A DNA stretch of 64,000 nucleotides, taken from NCBI GenBank assembly GCA_903927025.1, contig CAIYLG010000051.1, positions 62,001 through 126,000 on the forward strand, written 5' to 3'. The stretch is from an uncultured Armatimonadota bacterium. Lineage in GTDB: Bacteria; Armatimonadota; Fimbriimonadia; Fimbriimonadales; Fimbriimonadaceae. Both the position numbers and the translations under genes were made by a program. Positions 1 through 7,107 of the stretch are shown here, piece after piece (within the stretch, counting starts at the first letter, position 1; every line of letters begins with the position of its first letter). The notes below the pieces were generated by a model. It worked only from the letters and a program-made list of their open reading frames with translations. It ran no database searches and was not told the origin of the DNA.

Positions 1-1606
1 TTCCGGCGAGGAAGAAGAACAGCAGGATCAGGGGGAATTGAACCAGCGTAACGGCGGCGAGTGAGATCCAGTAGGACCTCAACAAAATCCCAGGCACCGC
101 GACGATGACCTCGCCGATCATAAACGGCATTGCGAGTAGGCCATACACGCCAATGGCGAAGAACTGCTGGATCTTGTCGGCGGCATCGGCGTAAATCACT
201 CCGATAAGATACTGGAGCGCCATCCGCGCCGCCAGCCGCAGCGGCATCAGCACGGCAATTCCCACGCTGATCGGAAGCCAAAACGGACCCTGCAGCGCCG
301 CGTAGGTCGCCGAAACTCCTATAAAGAACAGCGTTCCCGATACGAAAGGCGTCCCGAGGTTGGCGACTACCGTCTTCCATCCCTTAATCGGCAGAGGTCC
401 GATCAGTTCTCGCCTTCTGTTGGCAGATTCCGAAGCTGTCTTCGCCGTGGTCATGAATCCCAGGGAGCCGTAGACGGTAAAGAATCCAATCCCGGCGAGC
501 CCCAGCACTTGGGAGGCCATGTCGTCGCCATGAATACTCTTGGCGGACACCGCACCGAAAACCCCGACACCAATTCCGCCAAGAACAGGAACCAGAAAGT
601 TCGCCCATGGGCGCTTGCCCGCCGCGCACAGGTGTGCCCAAAACAGGGCGACGGCACCTTGGCCGAACGGTCGGATGGTATACAGTCGGTCGCTCTGGTA
701 CTTGAACGATGACGCCCGGGTCGCCATCAGGGACGCATAGCCGCCTCTGGCCGCATTCACCACCGTGGATCGTCGCTCCGTACTTGCAATCGACTGCTCG
801 TACCAATTGGCGTTGGACGTCAGCACCGGAATCAGTGAGATTACATAGCCGACCGCCAGCCACAGGATCGACCCGCCCACGGGAAGCTTGGCGTACCCAT
901 CCAGAAGCGCCTGAGAGCTGAGCGAAGCGGGCAGGAACGTCCAATAGACGATAGGCGAGTTGATCACCTCGCCAAGAGTCTTGGCGCCAAACAACATCCC
1001 GATTCCCCCGACGCCGATCATTCCACCAATCAGACCCGCCGTATGCAGTCGCTGGTAAACCTTGCGATCCACCACCTTCATCGATACGTACATCGCCAGG
1101 TTGAGATAGATGCCGCCGCAGAAGTACAGCGCGACCGGACTTGCCCAAGCGGGAGCGATGGTGTGACCCGTCAAGGGTAGCTTCGGCTGGGTGAGATGGC
1201 TGATCATGCCAAACGCAAACAGCAGGAAGGCGGCCGTGAACAGGCTATTGAACATCAGTGCAGGTAAGCGATAGAAAAGGACCGCCCGACGTGGAATCGG
1301 CGATGGAAACAGGTAGTCCACGTCACTTGGCCCGAACGCCAGCAGTCCGTCCCCAAGACCTGCCCCGATAAACCCGTAGGCGATAAACAGGATCGCGATC
1401 TTGACGCCAACGGTGAACACATCTCCGCTGATCATCTGCTGGGCGCCGGGAATAGCCGGCTGGCTTGCGCTTAGGCTGTAAAGCCCCCCAAACCCAACCA
1501 TGATCAGGATGAAGATGATCAGCGGAATCAGCTTGCGCGGGTCGCTCAGGACCGTTCGCACGCTGTTTCGCAGCTTAAAGGACGCCAAAAGCGCAATCGG
1601 GTACAT
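1..1606 (-). CDS. ABC-2 type exporter permease, partial (3' end outside window)
   Basis: An uninterrupted minus-strand frame runs from an ATG at 1606 to the left edge, about 535 codons without a stop. The ATG shares its A with the TGA of the ATP-binding gene (TGATG), so the two are translationally coupled. The translation (start MYPIALLASFKLRNSVRTVL) has many hydrophobic segments, for example LIPLIIFILIMVGFGGLYSL near residue 30, and two clusters of membrane helices separated by polar stretches. It resembles the large permeases of putative ABC exporters. It presumably forms the membrane part of an export complex with the neighbouring ATPase. Substrate is unknown. The C-terminus is missing because the window ends. 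Confidence 0.8.
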   Translation of the reverse strand, partial: MYPIALLASFKLRNSVRTVLSDPRKLIPLIIFILIMVGFGGLYSLSASQPAIPGAQQMISGDVFTVGVKIAILFIAYGFIGAGLGDGLLAFGPSDVDYLFPSPIPRRAVLFYRLPALMFNSLFTAAFLLFAFGMISHLTQPKLPLTGHTIAPAWASPVALYFCGGIYLNLAMYVSMKVVDRKVYQRLHTAGLIGGMIGVGGIGMLFGAKTLGEVINSPIVYWTFLPASLSSQALLDGYAKLPVGGSILWLAVGYVISLIPVLTSNANWYEQSIASTERRSTVVNAARGGYASLMATRASSFKYQSDRLYTIRPFGQGAVALFWAHLCAAGKRPWANFLVPVLGGIGVGVFGAVSAKSIHGDDMASQVLGLAGIGFFTVYGSLGFMTTAKTASESANRRRELIGPLPIKGWKTVVANLGTPFVSGTLFFIGVSATYAALQGPFWLPISVGIAVLMPLRLAARMALQYLIGVIYADAADKIQQFFAIGVYGLLAMPFMIGEVIVAVPGILLRSYWISLAAVTLVQFPLILLFFFLAG

Positions 1607-2334
1607 CAGGCGATCGGCTCTTCCGTGAGTTCTAGGAACATGTCTTCCAGCGACGTGGCGTCGGAGGACTGAAGACGCTGCTTGAGCTCCGGAACCGTGC
1701 CCTCCGCGATCAGTTGGCCCCGCTTCAGGATGATCACTCGGTCGCACAGTCTCTCGGCGGTGTCCAGCATGTGGGTGGAGATCAGCACCGAGTTCCCCAG
1801 TGCCCTCCGCTCCATGATCATCGCCTTCAGCTCCCGCATGCCTTTGGGGTCTAGGCCAATAAGAGGCTCGTCAAAGCAGAAAACCTGGGCCTTGTGAATG
1901 AACGCGCAGGCGCAGGCCAACTTTTGGCGCATGCCCTTGCTTAGGCTCGCGCCAAGGTCTCCCCGCTTCTCCCAAAGGTCCAAGCGGGTAAGGATCTCTT
2001 CTGCATGGACGAGTTCCTCTTCCATTCCATAAGCAGCTGCCACAAACCGCAGGTGCTCCATCACCGTGAGCATCTCGTACGGGTTGGGGACCTCTGGCAC
2101 AAAAGCAAGCGCCCGCTTCGCCCCCACCGGGTCATCGGAGACATCATGGCCATTCAGCAGAATATGCCCACTGGTCGGCTGGAGCAGGGAAGCCACACAC
2201 CGAATCGTCGTGGTCTTTCCCGCACCGTTTGGGCCGAGAAGGCCAACAATCTCGCCATCCCCCACCGTGAAGGACAGACGGTCAACCGCCGTCATCCCTC
2301 CGAATTGTTTGGTGAGTTCAATTACCTGGAGCAT
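1606..2334 (-). CDS. ABC transporter ATP-binding protein
   Basis: This 242-residue nucleotide-binding subunit drives the exporter whose permease overlaps its stop codon. Visible motifs are Walker A GPNGAGKTT (about residues 34-42), a signature loop LSKGMRQK in place of the usual LSGGQ, Walker B VFCFDEPLIGLD and the switch histidine in ISTHML. The sequence belongs to the ABC-2/CcmA-like exporter ATPase group. The gene starts about 40 bp from the end of the molybdenum-enzyme gene, so it may have its own promoter in that short gap. Exported substrate cannot be told from sequence. Confidence 0.93.
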   Translation of the reverse strand: MLQVIELTKQFGGMTAVDRLSFTVGDGEIVGLLGPNGAGKTTTIRCVASLLQPTSGHILLNGHDVSDDPVGAKRALAFVPEVPNPYEMLTVMEHLRFVAAAYGMEEELVHAEEILTRLDLWEKRGDLGASLSKGMRQKLACACAFIHKAQVFCFDEPLIGLDPKGMRELKAMIMERRALGNSVLISTHMLDTAERLCDRVIILKRGQLIAEGTVPELKQRLQSSDATSLEDMFLELTEEPIA

Positions 2335-2374
2335 TGAGTCTCAGTACGAGTGAAAAGCCCGATTCGGCGTCGTT

Positions 2375-4426
2375 TTAAGCGGGCAACCGCATCGGCATTG
2401 ATCGCAACCGGATCCCGGTTGCCTGAAACACCGCGTTCCCGATCGCTGGCGCTATAGCCATGATCGGCACCTCACCAGCTCCCGCCGATGGCAGATCTTT
2501 GCGATCAATCAGCACCGTTTCCATTTTCGGGATGTCGCTGAATCTCGGAACTCGATACTTGGAGAGACGCGGGTTCAGGATCTTTCCGTTCTCAAACTCA
2601 ATCGCCTCAAACAGCGCGCCGCCAATTCCCATGATCACCGCACCGTCTACTTGGTTCTTCAGCAGGTCGGGGTTCAAAATCGCGCCGCACTGGAACGCCG
2701 TCACCGCTCTCACCACCCGGATCGCCTTTGTCTTGGGGTCGACCGCTATCTCCACGCAGGTGGCCACGTAGCCGCCCTTTTCGGTGCCGCAGGCAAGGCC
2801 GAAACCGTGGTTGGATGCTGGCGTGTGCTGGCCCCACTCGAATTTGGTCGCCGCCGCCTTCAGGACTTCCTGCAGCTCGGGGCTCTTCTCTAGATTCCTT
2901 ATTCGAAACGCGAGAGGGTCGAGGCCGCAGGCGTGGGCGAGGTCGTCCACATGGGATTCCCGTGCGAAGTTGTTGAACGTAGCGCCGAGGCACCTGTAAG
3001 AGCCCTGCCGAAGCGGCGATTTCGCCTGATGGGATTCGGTTCGAGGGGTTGCCGTGTCATACGGGCACTCGATGCCGGGAGGGCCAGAGTTAAAGTTGTC
3101 ACATTCCCACTGCACAATCCTGCCGTCAGGCGTAAAGGTCGCAAACAGTTCATCCACGCCTGCCGGACGGAAGTAGGCAAACTCAAACTCCTCGGGTCGG
3201 CTCCACGACACCGAAACGGGAACCCCAAGCGCCTTCGAGATCTTGGCCGCCTCAACCGCTGCATCTCCCGCATGTTTGCCACCGTAGCCGGAGCCCGTAT
3301 CCGGGACCAAAATGCGAACCTGTGACTCGGGAATTCCCAGAGCCGTCGCCACTTCGGGGCGAACACCAAAAGGCCGCTGGGTTCCTGTATGAACCGTCAT
3401 CCTCGTCCCATCCCATTCCGCGAGCGCCGCTCGTGGTTCGAGGGGGACATGGGCAATATAGGCACACTGATAAGTTGCCGAGAGTGGTTTGGCGCCAGCA
3501 ACCGGTTCTGGATGGGCGATGGTGGAGGTGCCTCGCAGAATCGCATGAACCTGTTTAGAGGATGGCTGTCCCGGCTTTTCCGTCCACTCCACCTTGATGG
3601 CGGCGATTGCTTTCCCTGCGGCACTCAGCGAAGGCGCGGCCACCGCGACGAACTCACTGTCGCGAACGACTTTCACTCCCGGCATTGCCTCCGCGGCGCT
3701 TGTGTCGATCGACTCGATGACAGCACCGTAAGAGGGTGGCCGCAGGACCTTGGCCCGCAACATCCCTTTTGCCGTCATGTCGACCGCGTAAACGTGGCGG
3801 CCAGTGACAAAGTCCCGGGCATCCACTTTGCGCACGGTTTGCCCCAGAACCTTCCACTCGTTAGGAGCGGTAACCGCGATGGATGCGGGAATCGTATCGG
3901 TGAGCGCCTCGCCGCCGGCAACTTCGCCGTAAGAAGCGCTTCGGGTTCCTGCCCAAACTTTGCCGTCATGAGTGGTGAGCTGATCGGCAGAGACGCCAAA
4001 CGTCTTCGCGGCTCTTGTCAGCAGCTGCTGCCGGGCCGCCGCTGCCGCCTTTCGAATCTGCGGGATCATCATTGGGGTCGTCAGACTTCCGAACGTGCCC
4101 ATGTCATAGGGGACGGCGTCGGTGTCTCCCATCAGAACCGTAACCAGGCTCATGGGAACCTGAAGCTCTTCCGCAGCGGCTTGGGTGATGGAGGTCCGCG
4201 CATTCTGCCCGACTTCAACCTTTCCGGTGAGCACCAGGATGCGGCCATCCTTGCCAATGTGGATCCAAGCGCTGATGTTCTGTGGCATCGCAGGTCGATT
4301 GCGCTGACTCAGCGCCTCGGCAATCGCGGCAGGGCCAGCCGCCGCAACCAGAATGCCGCCACCAAGCAGCTTCAGGAGAGCTCGGCGGCTTATTGCGGTG
4401 GACTTCTCGACAGGAAGGGTGGTCAT
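2375..4426 (-). CDS. Molybdopterin-dependent hydroxylase large subunit (IorB-like, Tat-exported)
   Basis: This 683-residue protein is the molybdopterin cytosine dinucleotide-binding subunit of an aldehyde/isoquinoline oxidoreductase of the xanthine dehydrogenase family. The N-terminus has a twin-arginine signal (SRRALLKLLGGG followed by an Ala-rich core), typical of IorB-like enzymes that fold in the cytoplasm and are exported. The C-terminal GAGEVPI carries the expected catalytic glutamate of the family. I chose the ATG at 4426 because it overlaps the stop of the small-subunit gene as TGATG; the longer frame to 4495 lies inside that gene and would precede the signal peptide. No haem c subunit, FAD subunit or cofactor-insertion gene is nearby, so the electron acceptor is unknown. 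Confidence 0.9.
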   Translation of the reverse strand: MTTLPVEKSTAISRRALLKLLGGGILVAAAGPAAIAEALSQRNRPAMPQNISAWIHIGKDGRILVLTGKVEVGQNARTSITQAAAEELQVPMSLVTVLMGDTDAVPYDMGTFGSLTTPMMIPQIRKAAAAARQQLLTRAAKTFGVSADQLTTHDGKVWAGTRSASYGEVAGGEALTDTIPASIAVTAPNEWKVLGQTVRKVDARDFVTGRHVYAVDMTAKGMLRAKVLRPPSYGAVIESIDTSAAEAMPGVKVVRDSEFVAVAAPSLSAAGKAIAAIKVEWTEKPGQPSSKQVHAILRGTSTIAHPEPVAGAKPLSATYQCAYIAHVPLEPRAALAEWDGTRMTVHTGTQRPFGVRPEVATALGIPESQVRILVPDTGSGYGGKHAGDAAVEAAKISKALGVPVSVSWSRPEEFEFAYFRPAGVDELFATFTPDGRIVQWECDNFNSGPPGIECPYDTATPRTESHQAKSPLRQGSYRCLGATFNNFARESHVDDLAHACGLDPLAFRIRNLEKSPELQEVLKAAATKFEWGQHTPASNHGFGLACGTEKGGYVATCVEIAVDPKTKAIRVVRAVTAFQCGAILNPDLLKNQVDGAVIMGIGGALFEAIEFENGKILNPRLSKYRVPRFSDIPKMETVLIDRKDLPSAGAGEVPIMAIAPAIGNAVFQATGIRLRSMPMRLPA

Positions 4427-4896
4427 CACTTGCCTCCGCTTTGGGCCGCCTTTTGAATCGCTTCTACGATTCGCGGATAGGCTCCGCATCGGCACACATT
4501 GCCAGACATGTACTCCACGATCTGCGCCTCAGTGGGGTGGGGGTTCGATTTCAGGAGTCCCACTGCCGTCATCACCATGCCGGAAACGCAGTAGCCGCAC
4601 TGGAACGCGCCGGTCTCGAGAAAAGCCTCTTGGACGGGATGAAGCGTGCCGTTCTTCTCCAAAGACTCGATAGTCTGCACCTTCGCGCCCTTCACATCGG
4701 CGATGGTGGTGACGCAGCTGTGGGTCGGCACCCCATCCACCAGCACCGTGCAGGCTCCGCACCGGGATTCGCCGCACCCATACTTGGTCCCCGTCATCCC
4801 GAGGTCTTCGCGAAGCGCCTCCAGCAGACTCGTCTCCGGGTCCGCATCTAGCTGGTGCTTCTTTCCATTCACGTCAATCTCAAGCTTCTGTCCCAC
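4426..4896 (-). CDS. (2Fe-2S)-binding small subunit of molybdenum hydroxylase (IorA-like)
   Basis: A 156-residue electron-transfer subunit with two 2Fe-2S sites. The plant-ferredoxin-like cluster motif is CGESRCGACTVLVDG with a later Cys in THSC, and the second cluster uses QCGYC and CRCGAYP. This matches small subunits of isoquinoline and aldehyde oxidoreductases in length and cysteine spacing. The start is a GTG preceded by TTAGGAG, a good ribosome binding site. It is the first gene of a two-gene operon and overlaps the large subunit by one base. The complex probably oxidises a heterocycle or aldehyde at the cell surface; the exact substrate is an open question. Confidence 0.93.
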   Translation of the reverse strand: MGQKLEIDVNGKKHQLDADPETSLLEALREDLGMTGTKYGCGESRCGACTVLVDGVPTHSCVTTIADVKGAKVQTIESLEKNGTLHPVQEAFLETGAFQCGYCVSGMVMTAVGLLKSNPHPTEAQIVEYMSGNVCRCGAYPRIVEAIQKAAQSGGK

Positions 4897-5007
4897 GATT
4901 CTCCTAACTTACACCGATTAGACTCAATCCACCGTTAGAGGGTCCTTGAGTTTCAATTATCGTGGAGCTGGCTTCGATGGGAAGGCTATTTTGCCTTTGC
5001 CGCTCGG

Positions 5008-5400
5008 TTGGCCTATGCTCGGAACCCCCATCTCACGCCGCCAGTAAAAGCGCTTTCTTCGGATAGCTTTGATGCCGATCCGGCGATTCTGGTGGAGCAA
5101 GATAAGCCCGGTTCCCCTTTGGTGGCCATTCTGTCGGTTCGATTCCTTTTGCCGATTCCCTTTTCGGGCACTTTCACCCTTGGCAACATTGAGGTCGGGC
5201 CGCTTGACTATCTGGAGCGAGCCGTCGACGAAGTGTGCTCCCTCTGCTCCTATGACCGTATGAAGCTCGCTCAATCTTCGATGGATCAGGTCGATGACAG
5301 TGCGACTTTCTCTGAGGTGGCGCTATACGGAACCCACATTTTCGCAAAACTAGTAGACGAGGCACGCAACCGAAACCTTCCGCTGATTCTTGACTACTAA
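5008..5400 (+). CDS. Hypothetical protein
   Basis: I do not recognise this 130-residue protein. It is acidic in its second half, has no signal peptide and no clear membrane helix, and contains a hydrophobic core stretch VAILSVRFLLPIPF. Codon use looks like that of neighbouring genes. The start is uncertain. The only in-frame initiator is a TTG at 5008, yet the frame stays open upstream and continues the protein-like stretch FQLSWSWLRWEGYFAFAARL, with no ATG, GTG or TTG before a stop near 4936. Either initiation is unusual or the 5' end has been lost. It is convergent with the next minus-strand gene. Confidence 0.5.
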   Translation: MAYARNPHLTPPVKALSSDSFDADPAILVEQDKPGSPLVAILSVRFLLPIPFSGTFTLGNIEVGPLDYLERAVDEVCSLCSYDRMKLAQSSMDQVDDSATFSEVALYGTHIFAKLVDEARNRNLPLILDY

Positions 5401-5436
5401 TTCAATGATCCAAACGCCGGTTGCGACGGATGTCTA

Positions 5437-5904
5437 CTACTCGGCCCATTGTGGTTCGACGATGGAGGCGTACTCGTCAGCGATTTTTCGGATGCGCCAC
5501 TGATCGCCGCGTCCTTCCAGCACGAAGCCACCTTGCAGAACCCCGCCTTCGACCCATAGTTCGAGCCTTCCTTCGACAAACTGCTGATGGAAAGATCGGG
5601 CCTGTGATGCGCCGGTGAGCTTCATTGGCTTCACCCATCCGAACTCGTCTCCAACTAGAATCTCGCTTTCCAGAAGCACTTTGTTCGAGACATCCAGTCC
5701 CTTGAAGCAAGCGCTGACGACGCGGAGGGGGTTGGTGCTGGGCGGCTGATGCATGCGCCAAACAAACACCGATCCGTCTGCCTCGATCCGCAAGTCCCAG
5801 CACATTTGCTCCGTGCGCTGCTCTAGAACGAATCGTAAAGTGGGCAAATTCACTGTCGACTGCGTCGGGTGATCCATAGACTTGAGAATGCTCTTCCGTG
5901 ACAT
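5437..5904 (-). CDS. LigD 3'-phosphoesterase-like protein lacking catalytic histidines
   Basis: This 155-residue protein resembles the phosphoesterase (PE) domain found at the N-terminus of bacterial LigD and as stand-alone proteins. Shared features are an opening RFVLEQ, then WDLRIEADGSVFVW (family: YDFRLE.DG...W), a PPSTNP loop, and an end pattern GRLELWVEGGVLQGGFVLEG (family: G.L.F.L.G..L.G...L). The family's active site uses histidines in the stretch between RFV and YDFRLE; here that stretch is EQRTEQMC with none. It is therefore probably not an active nuclease and may be a nucleic-acid-binding relative. I chose the ATG at 5904 because a promoter -10 lies six bases upstream. No ligase or Ku gene is nearby. 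Confidence 0.6.
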   Translation of the reverse strand: MSRKSILKSMDHPTQSTVNLPTLRFVLEQRTEQMCWDLRIEADGSVFVWRMHQPPSTNPLRVVSACFKGLDVSNKVLLESEILVGDEFGWVKPMKLTGASQARSFHQQFVEGRLELWVEGGVLQGGFVLEGRGDQWRIRKIADEYASIVEPQWAE

Positions 5905-5910
5905 GCAGTG

Positions 5911-5939
5911 ATTATATATGCACGTGCGTCTACATACAA
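5911..5939 (-). promoter_or_regulatory. Promoter giving a leaderless transcript for the LigD-PE-like gene
   Basis: On the minus strand a -35 TTGTAT (5939-5934) and a perfect -10 TATAAT (5916-5911) are 17 bases apart. The ATG at 5904 follows after only six bases, so transcription should start at or within a base or two of the start codon. The spacer contains the palindrome GCACGTGC, a possible operator. Confidence 0.7.
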
Positions 5940-6043
5940 GTGGTTTTTTAGTATATGTCTGGAACGATTCCATGGACATGCTCTAGTTTGAGTTCGGTGA
6001 CGGACACACGAATGGCCTCCGTTCTGGGGTGCAATAGGTAGAC

Positions 6044-6877
6044 ATGAGCGTGATCTCCGAAGTGCATTCTGCTGGCCACCCCGTTTTTAAGCTGTCTCAC
6101 GGTGACCAAGAAGTGGTGGTCTCTTCCTTTGGTGGACAGATCAATGCTTGGACTAAGGGCGACCTGGCCATCGTGTTCGAGAATCGGGATCGCGTCATCG
6201 TGGATGGCAAGACGGCGTATCGGGGCGGAGCACCGGTCTGCTTTCCGCTCTTCGGAAAGGGAACGCTTCTCCCGCTGGGGACCACCCAGCCCGTCGCGCA
6301 TGGTCGGGCACGGGTCTCGATTTGGGATGCGGAGATTCTCGAAGCTGAAAATGCCGTCCGCCTCACCAATCGCCAGCCAAGTGCAGAGGGTTACGGCCCC
6401 ACCGAATTCGAATGTGAAATGCTTTACACGCTGGGCGAAACATTCCGGGTTCGGGCCACCATTCGCAATGTTGGGGAGAGTGAGTCTCCATTTCAGTTCG
6501 CCCTTCACACCTATTGGGCCGCAGAAGATCCGTCTTCTGTCACGGTGACGGGCCTGGCGAACCGCTACCTCGACAACCTGCTTGGCTTGACTGAACAGCA
6601 GGAAGACGATAGTTCAGTCGCCCATCCCATTCCATTCGATCGGATTTATCTGGACGCCGCGGATCAACAAGTCCTGAATTTGGGCGATGTCGAAATCGAC
6701 ATCGCCACGAAAGGCTGCGCCGGATCCGTTCTCTGGAATCCCGGCGTAGACCACACGATCAAAGACCTCGGCTCCCCCGTTTTCGTCTGCCTGGAGCACG
6801 GCCTCATCACCCCGTGCGGAAGCCTGGCACCCGGTGAAGAGCACGTGATCGAAATCTCGTTCATCGCCAGCGTGTAA
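6044..6877 (+). CDS. D-hexose-6-phosphate mutarotase (aldose 1-epimerase fold)
   Basis: A 277-residue cytoplasmic enzyme of the YeaD group of the aldose 1-epimerase superfamily. It is expected to interconvert alpha and beta anomers of hexose 6-phosphates. The family signature GGAPVCFPLFG near residue 63, the AHGRAR segment that supplies the catalytic histidine, and the late stretch VFVCLEHGLITP fit this group in order and length. There is no signal peptide. It would feed sugars from the nearby polysaccharide enzymes into glycolysis. It ends facing the hydrolase gene across an intergenic region full of palindromes. Confidence 0.88.
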   Translation: MSVISEVHSAGHPVFKLSHGDQEVVVSSFGGQINAWTKGDLAIVFENRDRVIVDGKTAYRGGAPVCFPLFGKGTLLPLGTTQPVAHGRARVSIWDAEILEAENAVRLTNRQPSAEGYGPTEFECEMLYTLGETFRVRATIRNVGESESPFQFALHTYWAAEDPSSVTVTGLANRYLDNLLGLTEQQEDDSSVAHPIPFDRIYLDAADQQVLNLGDVEIDIATKGCAGSVLWNPGVDHTIKDLGSPVFVCLEHGLITPCGSLAPGEEHVIEISFIASV

Positions 6878-6909
6878 AACGGAGCGCAGAGTTCACACTG
6901 CACCTCTGC

Positions 6910-7098
6910 CAGGACTTTCAGTCCTGCGCCTCGCCGTCCCGACAAGTCGGGATCGTGAGTCCGGAGAAACAATCGCGTTGCGGTTTGGGCCCTTGCGAAC
7001 CGGGGTTCGCAAGGAAGCTCTCGCTTCACGAGCGCCTCCCTTCGCTGCGCAGAAGCGGCCCCGTTGGGGCACGTCCAAACCAGATCACCCCAACGGGG
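6910..7098. repeat. Cluster of four perfect short-loop palindromes between convergent genes
   Basis: Four inverted repeats lie in a row: CAGGACT/AGTCCTG with loop TTC (6910-6926); TCCCGAC/GTCGGGA with loop AA (6937-6952); CCTTGCGAACC/GGTTCGCAAGG with loop GG (6991-7014); CCCCGTTGGGG/CCCCAACGGGG with an 18-base loop (7059-7098). None is followed by a T-tract on either strand. The cluster fills the 230 bp between two convergent genes and probably ends both transcripts or protects their 3' ends. Confidence 0.75.
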
Positions 7099-7107
7099 TG
7101 AATTTTG

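Noticed and set aside
384-1148. 254-codon minus-strand frame
   Set aside because: It lies in another frame of the left-edge ABC permease, has no domain-like sequence and is Arg/Gly-rich as expected of a shadow frame.
3389-4456. 355-codon plus-strand frame opposite the molybdenum hydroxylase
   Set aside because: Antisense shadow of a well-supported gene; composition rich in Arg, His and Cys without motifs.
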